Shown here one piece after another: positions 1 to 5,887 of a stretch of DNA of 10,885 nucleotides (position 1 is the stretch's first letter; each line of letters starts with the position of its first letter). A model generated the notes under the pieces. That model saw only the letters and a program-made list of their open reading frames with translations, did no database searches and was not told the origin of the DNA. Source of the DNA: DATJXG01 sp035500455 (GTDB lineage: Bacteria > Acidobacteriota > Terriglobia > Terriglobales > Acidobacteriaceae); contig DATJXG010000224.1 in NCBI GenBank assembly GCA_035500455.1, positions 1-10,885 on the forward strand, in the 5' to 3' direction. Position numbers and translations under genes: made by a program.

Positions 1-1282
1 AGGCGTGTATCTGTGGGACGCAACCGGCCAGCGCTACCTGGATTTTTCCGGCTCCGCTGCGGTGAACTTCATCGGCCACGGCGTGAAGGAAATTTCCGCC
101 GCCATGGCTGAGCAGGCGGGCAAGCTCGAGTTCATCCACACCAGCCAGTTCACCACGGCAATCGCCGAAGAGTATGCCCGCGAACTCCTGGAATTCGCCG
201 GAGAAAATTTTCGCGGCGGCGCCGTCTATTTCACCTGCGGCGGATCGGAAGCTGTGGAAACCGCGCTCAAGCTGGCGCGGCACTATCAGATCGAAATCGG
301 GCAGGAGCAGCGGTATCAGGTGCTCAGCCGCGTTCAGAGCTATCACGGGGCCACGCTGGGCGCGCTGGCTGTCTCCGGCAACCAGCGCCGCCGCAAGATG
401 TACCTGCCCATGGTGCGGGAGTTTGCCCACGTCGGTGTCCCTTACTGCTATCGCTGCCAGTACGATTGCAAAGATGGCTGCCGCAACTGCGGCCAGGAAT
501 ACGCCGCCGAACTGGAACACGCAATCGAAAGCGCCAACGGTCAGGCCGCGGCCTTCATGGCTGAGCCGGTGAGCGGCGCTACGCTCGGGGCTGTAGTTCC
601 GCCAGAAGGATATTGGCAAAAGATCGAAGAAATTTGCCGCCGCCACGGCCTGCTGCTCATCGCCGACGAAGTCATGACCGGCATGGGCCGCACCGGCCGC
701 AACTTTGCCGTGGAGCACTGGGGCATCGCCCCCGACATCCTGGTGACCGCCAAGGGCCTGTCCAGCGGATATGCACCCCTGGGGGCGGTGATTACGACGA
801 AGAAGGTCATCGATGCGATCGCTGATGGCTCGGGCTCGTTCATCCACGGATTCACCTACAACGCCCATCCGGTCTCGCTGGCGGCCGGTCAAGCCGTCCT
901 GCGCTATTTACAGTCTGGCAAGTTGGTGGAGGCTGCGGATAGTCGAACTCAAGACTCTGCCGCCGATCATCTCGGCCGGGAACTGAACCGCCTCCGCGAC
1001 CTGGAGGCAGTCGGCGACGTGCGTGGCATCGGTCTCCTCTGGGCCGTCGAGTTCGTCGCCGACAAGGCCAGTAAACGCCCGTTTCCCCAGGAACAGAACT
1101 TCGCAGGCAAGGTAGCGCAGGCTGCCGCCGCGCGCGGACTCCTCGTATACCCCATGCAGGGCTGCGTGGACGGCCTCGCCGGCGACCACCTGCTCATCGC
1201 CCCGCCGGCAACAATCACCTCCGAAGAAATCTCCTGGGCGGCAGACACCTTGCGCGGAGCGATCGAATCCGTCCCCGCTTAG
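1..1282 (+). CDS. Class III PLP-dependent aminotransferase (5' end cut by window)
   Basis: The reading frame is open from the first bases, and the first visible residues (GVYLWDATGQRYLDFSG) match the family's usual N-terminal motif. The gene therefore starts upstream and perhaps 20-30 residues are missing; the GTG at 5 is an internal Val codon. Visible class III (PF00202) signatures are the GGSEAVETALKLAR phosphate-binding stretch, YHG (PLP ring stacking), DEV followed by MTGMGRTG (Asp codon 665-667) and TAKGLSSGY, with the Schiff-base Lys at codon 752-754. These enzymes move an amino group from an amino acid or amine to a 2-oxo acid in the cytoplasm; the substrate cannot be read from sequence. 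An unusual feature is five Cys in a 15-residue stretch (nt 446-490, C-x2-C-x3-C-x3-C-x2-C). A related Cys-containing loop occurs in some 'aspartate aminotransferase family' class III proteins, as I recall. It ends in TAG, 206 bp before the next gene. Confidence 0.93.
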   Translation, partial: GVYLWDATGQRYLDFSGSAAVNFIGHGVKEISAAMAEQAGKLEFIHTSQFTTAIAEEYARELLEFAGENFRGGAVYFTCGGSEAVETALKLARHYQIEIGQEQRYQVLSRVQSYHGATLGALAVSGNQRRRKMYLPMVREFAHVGVPYCYRCQYDCKDGCRNCGQEYAAELEHAIESANGQAAAFMAEPVSGATLGAVVPPEGYWQKIEEICRRHGLLLIADEVMTGMGRTGRNFAVEHWGIAPDILVTAKGLSSGYAPLGAVITTKKVIDAIADGSGSFIHGFTYNAHPVSLAAGQAVLRYLQSGKLVEAADSRTQDSAADHLGRELNRLRDLEAVGDVRGIGLLWAVEFVADKASKRPFPQEQNFAGKVAQAAAARGLLVYPMQGCVDGLAGDHLLIAPPATITSEEISWAADTLRGAIESVPA

Positions 1283-1379
1283 TCTTCCGAAGATTAACTC
1301 TGCGATTTCGGGGAGGTTCTCAGCGATCTCGGCGTTTCAAAGCTCTCCCGTCCCCCGAGATGCACCGCCTCCATCCAGT

Positions 1380-1400
1380 TTGTTATCAGCAAGATAACAA
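1380..1400. repeat. Perfect palindrome, possible operator upstream of phosphatidyltransferase gene
   Basis: Arms TTGTTATC (1380-1387) and GATAACAA (1393-1400) are exact reverse complements around a 5-nt centre, AGCAA. It sits in the 206-bp spacer between the aminotransferase and the phosphatidyltransferase gene, about 89 bp before the ATG. No T-run follows on the plus strand, so it is not a standard intrinsic terminator. Its size and symmetry are those of a dimeric repressor site, but no regulator is identified and chance cannot be excluded. Confidence 0.4.
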
Positions 1401-1488
1401 TCGATCCCAAGATGATCTCCACGTTACCCCCAATGCATTGTGATCAGCCCGCGAACTTGTCAAAGTGCCCTCAGAAACGGGAGGCCCT

Positions 1489-2214
1489 ATGGCAAGTCCG
1501 CTCATCGATTTCTGTGAACAAGCAAACCCCGCAGTCCTGCGGCAGGCGCGAGCCACCTATTTCAAGAATGCCCAGCGTGTACAAGCCAGCTTCATGGCGG
1601 CCGCAGAGAAGCAGGTACTGGTCTGGCTGGCCGAGCATACCCCAGCCTGGATAAACTCCGACCACCTGACCCTCCTCGGCTTCGCCGCCCAAATCATGGC
1701 CGGCGCTGGCTACGCCCTGGCAGGCTCCGATCGCCGCTGGCTGCTCGTCGTAATCATCTTTCTTGCCCTCAACTGGCTGGGCGACAGCCTCGACGGCACC
1801 CTCGCCCGAGTCCGCCAGAAGCAGCGCCCCCGCTACGGCTTCTACGTGGACCACATTCTCGACAGCTTCGGCTCTCTCGCCCTGATGGGCGGCCTAGCCC
1901 TGTCCGGTTACATGCATCCCTACGTCGCCATAGGGCTGCTGCTCGGGTTTCTGATGCTCTCCATCCAGTCCTACCTGGCGACTTACACGCTGGGCGAATT
2001 CCGGCTTTCCTTCTGGAACTTCGGTCCGACCGAATTGCGAATCCTGCTGGCTGCCGGGAACCTGGCGCTGTTTCGCTGGCCGGTGGTGTGGGCACAGCAT
2101 TACCGGCTGTTCGATGTCGGCGGCGTGATCGGCCTCATTGGAATGGGCCTGATGCTGATCTTTTTCACCGCCCGCAACACCCGCCGCCTGTACCGCGAGG
2201 AGCGCATCCGATGA
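1489..2214 (+). CDS. CDP-alcohol phosphatidyltransferase family membrane protein
   Basis: The 241-residue product carries the complete family signature (PF01066): D99-x2-D102-G103-x2-A106-R107-x9-G117-x3-D121-x3-D125. The Asp residues bind divalent metal and the last acts as catalytic base. Hydrophobic segments lie near residues 59-78, 83-98, 128-140, 145-168, 184-200 and 208-227, as expected for an inner-membrane enzyme. These enzymes displace CMP from a CDP-linked donor (often CDP-diacylglycerol) with an alcohol acceptor; which phospholipid or inositol-type lipid is made here cannot be told. I chose ATG 1489 because GGGAGG (1479-1484) lies just before it, although the spacer is only 4 nt. 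A GTG at 1465 in the same frame would add 8 residues. The stop overlaps the next start as ATGA (2211-2214), so the GtrA-like gene is translationally coupled. Confidence 0.9.
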   Translation: MASPLIDFCEQANPAVLRQARATYFKNAQRVQASFMAAAEKQVLVWLAEHTPAWINSDHLTLLGFAAQIMAGAGYALAGSDRRWLLVVIIFLALNWLGDSLDGTLARVRQKQRPRYGFYVDHILDSFGSLALMGGLALSGYMHPYVAIGLLLGFLMLSIQSYLATYTLGEFRLSFWNFGPTELRILLAAGNLALFRWPVVWAQHYRLFDVGGVIGLIGMGLMLIFFTARNTRRLYREERIR

Positions 2215-2693
2215 CACAGCACGATCGGCGTGTCGCCTGGTTGCGCTGGTTGAAGTTCAATGCGGTGGGAGGAGTTGGCGTCGGCGTACAGCTAGCTGTT
2301 CTGGCGGGGCTGAAGTCCGGGCTGCACCTCAACTACTTGCCTGCGGCGGCCCTGGCAGTGGAAGCCGCGGTGGTGCACAACTTCTTCTGGCACGAGCAAT
2401 TCACCTGGGCCGACAGAACCGGAAACCGGCGCCTGGCGCGCCTTTTCAAGTTCAATCTCACAACGGGATTGATCTCGATTCTGGGCAATGTCGCGCTGAT
2501 GGCGTTGTTTTCCGGTGCCTTAGGTATGCCTTACATTGCTGCAAACCTGGCGGCGATTATCGTATGTTCGCTGGCGAATTTCGTGGCCAGTGACCGACTG
2601 GTGTTTCAGCAAACCGCAAGCAGCAAAAATAAAACGGCAGGGCCGACCCCCTGCCGTCTCTGTCAAAACCCAGAACTTACTTCCCGCGGTTAA
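2211..2693 (+). CDS. GtrA-family four-helix membrane protein
   Basis: The 160-residue protein has four hydrophobic segments (about 17-36, 42-59, 83-101 and 107-125) and the GtrA-family layout (PF04138): a KFNAVGGVG start, an HNFFWHEQFTW loop after helix 2, and NFVASDRLVF at the end of helix 4. GtrA-like proteins are thought to help move polyprenyl-phosphate-linked sugars across the inner membrane, and many are uncharacterised. The ATG overlaps the upstream TGA (ATGA), so it is in one operon with the phosphatidyltransferase. Residues 135-160 do not look like the family: they are encoded by the hairpin that ends HU transcription and by the last 17 bp of the convergent HU gene. This tail may be a read-out of neighbouring signals rather than a selected domain. 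Confidence 0.86.
   Translation: MTQHDRRVAWLRWLKFNAVGGVGVGVQLAVLAGLKSGLHLNYLPAAALAVEAAVVHNFFWHEQFTWADRTGNRRLARLFKFNLTTGLISILGNVALMALFSGALGMPYIAANLAAIIVCSLANFVASDRLVFQQTASSKNKTAGPTPCRLCQNPELTSRG
2625..2657 (-). terminator. Intrinsic terminator of the HU gene, inside the GtrA reading frame
   Basis: The arms ACGGCAGGG (2634-2642) and CCCTGCCGT (2649-2657) form a perfect 9-bp GC-rich stem with a 6-nt loop. Read on the minus strand, the stem is followed directly by TTTATTTTT (2633-2625), a textbook U-tract. The stem begins 20 nt after the HU stop codon. On the plus strand no T-run follows, so it should act only on HU transcripts. Confidence 0.88.
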
Positions 2694-2958
2694 CAGCTTT
2701 CTTCAATTCGGCTCCCGGGGTAAATTTTGCGACCCGGCGGGCGGCAATTTTGATCGTGGCGCCCGTCTGTGGATTGCGCCCATTGCGGGCTTTGCGCTGC
2801 GAAATCGAGAAGGTGCCGAAGCCAATCAGCGCCACCCGCTCGCCCTTGCGCAATGCGGAGGTAATGCTCTCCACACTGGTATCGATCGCCGTGGCGGCCT
2901 GGGTTTTGCTGATGCCGGCGCCGGCGGCGATTTTATCGATCAAATCTGCTTTATTCAT
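2677..2958 (-). CDS. hup: HU-family histone-like DNA-binding protein
   Basis: The 93-residue product matches the HU/IHF family (PF00216) over its full length. It begins MNKADLIDKIA, has GFGTF at 46-50, and has the arm motif RNPQTG at 61-66 with the intercalating Pro63, followed by the C-terminal helix FTPGAELKKAVN. HU dimers bend and compact DNA with little sequence preference. The start ATG (2958-2956) is preceded by AGGAG at 2968-2964 with a 5-nt spacer. It is a single-gene unit: its own terminator lies at 2657-2625 and its 3' end overlaps the convergent GtrA-family gene by 17 bp. HU versus IHF subunit is decided by overall length and by the generic HU-like arm; I favour HU. Confidence 0.96.
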   Translation of the reverse strand: MNKADLIDKIAAGAGISKTQAATAIDTSVESITSALRKGERVALIGFGTFSISQRKARNGRNPQTGATIKIAARRVAKFTPGAELKKAVNRGK

Positions 2959-3035
2959 TTCGTCTCCTGGGCAGGTTTCTTTTTTCCCTCATCGCGGAGG
3001 GTGAGTATGCGCACCGAGGAAATCCCTGCGGCCCC

Positions 3036-3065
3036 ATTTAGCACATGGCGGCAGGTCAAAGTCAA
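3036..3065 (-). promoter_or_regulatory. Candidate promoter for the HU gene
   Basis: On the minus strand TTGACT (3065-3060) and CTAAAT (3041-3036) are separated by 18 bp and would start transcription about 70 bp before the HU start codon. The -35 match is good and the -10 is only fair. The rest of the 291-bp spacer between HU and vapC (2959-3249) shows no gene I can support. Confidence 0.3.
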
Positions 3066-3084
3066 CTGTGAAAATCCGCGCCCC

Positions 3085-3122
3085 GTGCCGAATTTGGGTC
3101 GCGCTTCCACAGGACTCGGCAC
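3085..3122. repeat. Short inverted repeat in HU-vapC spacer
   Basis: GTGCCGA (3085-3091) and TCGGCAC (3116-3122) are exact reverse complements 24 nt apart. No T-run follows on either strand. It is downstream of vapC on the minus strand (about 130 bp) and upstream of the HU promoter candidate. It could be a weak hairpin or chance. Confidence 0.25.
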
Positions 3123-3249
3123 CGGACGCGGGATCTAAGGCAGCCGATACTGAGAAATGGCGTTGGAAAACTGAGAACTGTCTTTTCACCCCGGTCAAGT
3201 TTTCGGGAACACCACTGCGAGGAGACACAGAAGGCAACGGGCTCCTGCA

Positions 3250-3645
3250 TTATTTTGCTTGCGAAAGCACAATATCAGTCGACGCGAAATCGGACCCTTT
3301 CGCCAGCAGCGGCTCGCTCAGCGATTTCGCCAGCGCATAAGAGAAGCAATCTCCAAAGTTGAGCTGCGCCGGATGACGTCCTTTGCCATACTTGCGCCAA
3401 GCGGATCTCGCGATCTCAATTTGCTCGCCATCGACGGCAACAATTTCAAAACCGGCGCGAACGAGAAACAGATCAAACTCGCGTCCGGCAGCCTCACCAC
3501 GTTTGGCCTCCAGAACAATTCCTGTCTCCAGCACTGTGGCGGCCGAGATCAATCTCGTTTCTGCGCTCTCGATCGTTTGCAGAAATGTCTGCCGCTCCGG
3601 TTCCCCCAGAAAGATCGCCAGCATGGCAGAAGTGTCGATGACCAT
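3250..3645 (-). CDS. vapC: VapC-family PIN-domain ribonuclease toxin
   Basis: The 131-residue protein is a single PIN domain (PF01850). It opens with MVIDTSAMLAIFLGEPE and shows the acidic residues of the metal-dependent nuclease site: D4, E40 (in TVLETGIVLE), D99 (in LNFGDCFSYALA) and D119 (in KGSDF), with D124 close by. All are present, so the toxin looks intact. VapC toxins cut RNA, often initiator tRNA or the 23S sarcin-ricin loop; the target here is unknown. The ATG shares one base with the antitoxin stop (TGATG at 3647-3643) and lacks a clear Shine-Dalgarno site, so translation probably depends on coupling to vapB, which keeps toxin below antitoxin. No obvious intrinsic terminator follows. 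Confidence 0.94.
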   Translation of the reverse strand: MVIDTSAMLAIFLGEPERQTFLQTIESAETRLISAATVLETGIVLEAKRGEAAGREFDLFLVRAGFEIVAVDGEQIEIARSAWRKYGKGRHPAQLNFGDCFSYALAKSLSEPLLAKGSDFASTDIVLSQAK

Positions 3646-3899
3646 CAGTGCGGAGTCCCGTGCTCGTCGTATCCGAGAATTTCGTCCCCCGAGCGCGAAT
3701 CAACCTCTGGAAGTGAGTCGACTCGCCGGAGGATGTCCTCTACCTGATCGTTAAGCGTGCGCCCTCGCCGCCGCGACTTCAGGCGCTGGAGGCGTTCTTC
3801 CAGCGCCTTCTGAATGGCTTCGGTGAGGGATTCACCCGTCTCCGCTGCGACGCGCCGCGCCAGACGCTCAGTTTCGCCGTTTTTAATACTGAGGGGCAT
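3645..3899 (-). CDS. vapB: VapB-family antitoxin (Rv0623/PSK type)
   Basis: The 84-residue protein starts MPLSIKNGETERLARRVAAETGESLTEAI, the N-terminus typical of the Rv0623-like/PSK-type VapB family (PF07704). This part should form the DNA-binding ribbon-helix-helix dimer. Residues 32-62 are a charged helix (ERLQRLKSRRRGR), and the C-terminal part (63-84) is likely the toxin-binding tail. It neutralises VapC and represses its own operon. The start is fixed by family alignment, yet only AGGA with a 2-nt spacer precedes it, and a TATAAT lies at 3913-3908; the mRNA may be leaderless or nearly so. The gene sits alone with vapC between HU and a divergent peptidase operon, an insertion typical of mobile toxin-antitoxin cassettes, but no attachment or insertion-sequence remnants are visible. 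Confidence 0.93.
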   Translation of the reverse strand: MPLSIKNGETERLARRVAAETGESLTEAIQKALEERLQRLKSRRRGRTLNDQVEDILRRVDSLPEVDSRSGDEILGYDEHGTPH

Positions 3900-3933
3900 A
3901 TTCCTGTATTATATAATGATAGGAATAAGTATA
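3899..3933 (-). promoter_or_regulatory. vapBC promoter and palindromic operator
   Basis: An AT-rich block stands out from the GC-rich surroundings. Outer arms TATTCCT (3899-3905) and AGGAATA (3921-3927) are exact reverse complements, and the centre, ATTATATAAT (3908-3917), is itself a perfect palindrome; the two halves differ by one extra base. On the minus strand TATAAT occupies 3913-3908, so a start near 3901 would leave at most a few bases before the ATG at 3899. A second possible -10, TATACT (3933-3928), would give a leader of about 20 nt. No good -35 is visible for either. Such symmetry over the promoter is what VapB autorepression would need. Confidence 0.65.
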
Positions 3934-4060
3934 TAAAGCAAAAGAACTGGTCGCGAAATCCCTTCTTCGTGTTCCTGTCTTACGATCTACGCGCCAAGAT
4001 TTGCGGGAGCATCCAGCGTGGCCGGGCTACAAGAAGTCCCCAATCCACCGCAACCTTGTT

Positions 4061-4066
4061 TAGAAT
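4061..4066 (+). promoter_or_regulatory. Candidate -10 box for the M24 peptidase operon
   Basis: TAGAAT lies 12 nt before the ATG at 4079, so a transcript would begin about 5 nt before the start codon. No convincing -35 lies 16-18 bp upstream. The weak AGG at 4067-4069 would then not be part of the leader. Low confidence. Confidence 0.3.
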
Positions 4067-4078
4067 AGGCACTTGCCC

Positions 4079-5245
4079 ATGGATCTGAACGCTATTCAGG
4101 CGACTCTGCGCGAGCGCAACATCGACGGCTGGCTATTCTACGACCACCACCACCGCGATCCCATTGCCTACCGGGTGCTGGGCCTGCCGGAAAAGATGAT
4201 GGTTACACGCCGCTGGTTCTACCTGATTCCCGCCGAAGGCGAGCCCATCAAGCTGGTGCACAAGATCGAATCCGGCCACCTGGATACGCTCCCCGGCCGC
4301 AAGCTGCAGTACGCCGGATGGCAGGAACTGTTCGAGAACGTCAAGGCGATGCTGACCAACCATCGCGACATCGCCATGCAGTACTCGCCAAACAACCTGG
4401 TCTTTACGCTGTCTCTGGTTGATGGCGGGACGCTCGACCTGATCCGTGGACTCGGCAAGAACGTCATCAGCTCCGGCGACCTGGTGGCCCAGTTTGAAGC
4501 CACACTGACCGACGAGCAGATCCAAACTCACTTCGCTGCCCGCGATGCGATCGACTCCATTCTTCCGCAGGCCTTCCAGGAAATCGGCCGCCGCGCCCGC
4601 AGCGGCGGTACCAGTGAATATGAAATACAGGAATGGTTTCGGGAAGCATTCCAGCGCGAGAACCTGGTGACCGACGATCCGCCCATCGTCGCGGTGAACG
4701 CCAATAGCGGCGACCCGCACTACGAGCCGGGGCCAGGCCGGTCCGCTCCGATTCGTGAAGGCGATTTTGTGCTGCTGGATGTTTGGGGCAAAAAGAACAC
4801 ACCCGGGTCTGTCTACTACGACATCACCTGGACCGGTTTCATCGGTCCCGTTCCTTCCGGGCAGATGCGCGAAGTCTTCGAAATCGTCACCCGCGCCCGC
4901 GACGCCGGCATCAAGACCGTGCAGGACGCCATCTCCGCCGGCCGCTCCATTCCCGGCTGGGAAGTGGACCGCGCCACTCGCGCCGTCATTAAGAAAGCCG
5001 GCTTCGGCGAATATTTCATTCACCGCACCGGGCACTCCATTGCCACTGAAATCCACGCCAATGGCGCCAACATGGACGACCTGGAAGTCCATGACGAGCG
5101 CCAGATTCTGCCCAATTGCTGCTTTTCTATCGAGCCCGGCATTTACCTGCCCGAATTTGGTGTGCGCAGCGAGGTAAATATGCTGGTGCGCCGCAATTCG
5201 GCGGAGGTTACTGGTAAAATCCAACGTGAGATTGTAACCATCTGA
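4079..5245 (+). CDS. M24-family metallopeptidase (Xaa-Pro aminopeptidase type)
   Basis: The 388-residue product has a creatinase/prolidase-like N-terminal domain (about 1-140) and a pita-bread catalytic domain (about 148-388). All five M24 metal ligands are present: D234 (LLDVWG), D248 (YYDITW), H319 (HRTGHSIATEIH), E352 (FSIEPGIY) and E365 (VRSEVNM); H214 (GDPHYEPG) and H326 fit the usual substrate-pocket histidines. It should be an active dinuclear-metal enzyme that removes or cleaves next to proline, and is probably cytoplasmic as no signal peptide is seen. I chose ATG 4079 over an in-frame TTG at 4073 because the family N-terminus fits and ATG is the stronger start. The TGA is followed with no gap by the ATG of the next gene, so the two are coupled. 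Confidence 0.92.
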   Translation: MDLNAIQATLRERNIDGWLFYDHHHRDPIAYRVLGLPEKMMVTRRWFYLIPAEGEPIKLVHKIESGHLDTLPGRKLQYAGWQELFENVKAMLTNHRDIAMQYSPNNLVFTLSLVDGGTLDLIRGLGKNVISSGDLVAQFEATLTDEQIQTHFAARDAIDSILPQAFQEIGRRARSGGTSEYEIQEWFREAFQRENLVTDDPPIVAVNANSGDPHYEPGPGRSAPIREGDFVLLDVWGKKNTPGSVYYDITWTGFIGPVPSGQMREVFEIVTRARDAGIKTVQDAISAGRSIPGWEVDRATRAVIKKAGFGEYFIHRTGHSIATEIHANGANMDDLEVHDERQILPNCCFSIEPGIYLPEFGVRSEVNMLVRRNSAEVTGKIQREIVTI

Positions 5246-5677
5246 ATGGCAAATACCGCCGAAGACAAGAAACCAGCCGCCGACTCGCCAAAGGCCTCGT
5301 CCCAGAGCGCTTTGTCCATGACGGTGATCGCCCCGGCGGTCGCCTGGCTGGTACCCGGCGCCGGCCATCTTATCCAGAAATGCTGGATTCGCGGCCTGCT
5401 GCTGGCCACCTGCATCTTCAGCATGTTCGTTCTCGGACTGATGATGCAGGGGCACATTTATAAGCCGAACGGCGGAGACATCCTCGATATTCTCGGGTTC
5501 GTGGGCGATCTGGGGTCGGGCGGCCTCTATATTCTCAGCCGCATCCAGGACTGGGGTGGTGAAGCGATCGGACGCGCTACGGCCGACTACGGCACGAAGT
5601 ACATCATTGTGGCGGGCCTGCTGAACTTCATCAGCGTCGCCGACGCCTACCACATCGCCATCGGCAAGAAATCATGA
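5246..5677 (+). CDS. Uncharacterised small integral membrane protein
   Basis: The 143-residue protein has a charged, Pro/Ala/Ser-rich N-terminal tail (1-24) and hydrophobic stretches at about 26-43, 49-68, 82-98 and 117-137. The VPGAGHLIQKCWIRGLLL stretch (36-53) resembles the Pro-Gly-x-Gly...Arg-Gly loop of TM2-like small membrane proteins, and NFISVADAYHIA near the C-terminus also fits that class. It may be the family catalogued as DUF6677, but this is from memory and unverified. Function is unknown. It starts on the base after the peptidase stop and overlaps the next gene by ATGA, so all three are one transcription unit. Confidence 0.82.
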   Translation: MANTAEDKKPAADSPKASSQSALSMTVIAPAVAWLVPGAGHLIQKCWIRGLLLATCIFSMFVLGLMMQGHIYKPNGGDILDILGFVGDLGSGGLYILSRIQDWGGEAIGRATADYGTKYIIVAGLLNFISVADAYHIAIGKKS

Positions 5678-5856
5678 CCCTGGAACTCTCCCACTTCACC
5701 GCCGCGCTGCTGTTCTCGGTGTTCGCCTCGGTGGTATTCGGAATCACCCAGCGCAACAACTTGCGCGAACAGGTGCGCTACGGCCTCTATTGCTTCGCCA
5801 TGTTCATTGGTGGTGTGTTCGTGGCGGGCTGGCTGATGTGGCTGCTTAGAAGGTAG
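5674..5856 (+). CDS. Small two-helix membrane protein, unknown function
   Basis: The 60-residue protein has hydrophobic helices at about 8-24 and 38-57, joined by a polar, basic loop (TQRNNLREQVRYG), and ends in LRR. By the positive-inside rule the loop and C-terminus may face the cytoplasm. Its ATG overlaps the upstream TGA (ATGA, 5674-5677), which supports it being a real gene despite its size. No recognised domain. With the preceding membrane protein it may form a complex near or with the M24 peptidase; this is inference from the tight operon. Confidence 0.75.
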   Translation: MTLELSHFTAALLFSVFASVVFGITQRNNLREQVRYGLYCFAMFIGGVFVAGWLMWLLRR

Positions 5857-5887
5857 CTATCAGCTGTTGTTCTTGGTGCCACTCACG

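Noticed and set aside
2536..3138. 200-codon plus-strand frame across GtrA, HU and the spacer
   Set aside because: Overlaps two recognised genes in other frames or strands and shows no domain.
2989..3340. Several 62-90-codon frames in the HU-vapC spacer
   Set aside because: No ribosome binding site with convincing start, no domain, overlapping one another on both strands; treated as intergenic.
4133..5653. 506-codon open frame antisense to the M24 peptidase and its neighbour
   Set aside because: The opposite strand codes a protein with all M24 catalytic residues. The antisense product is rich in Val, Asp, His and Gly with no recognisable domain, as expected for the shadow of a GC-rich gene.
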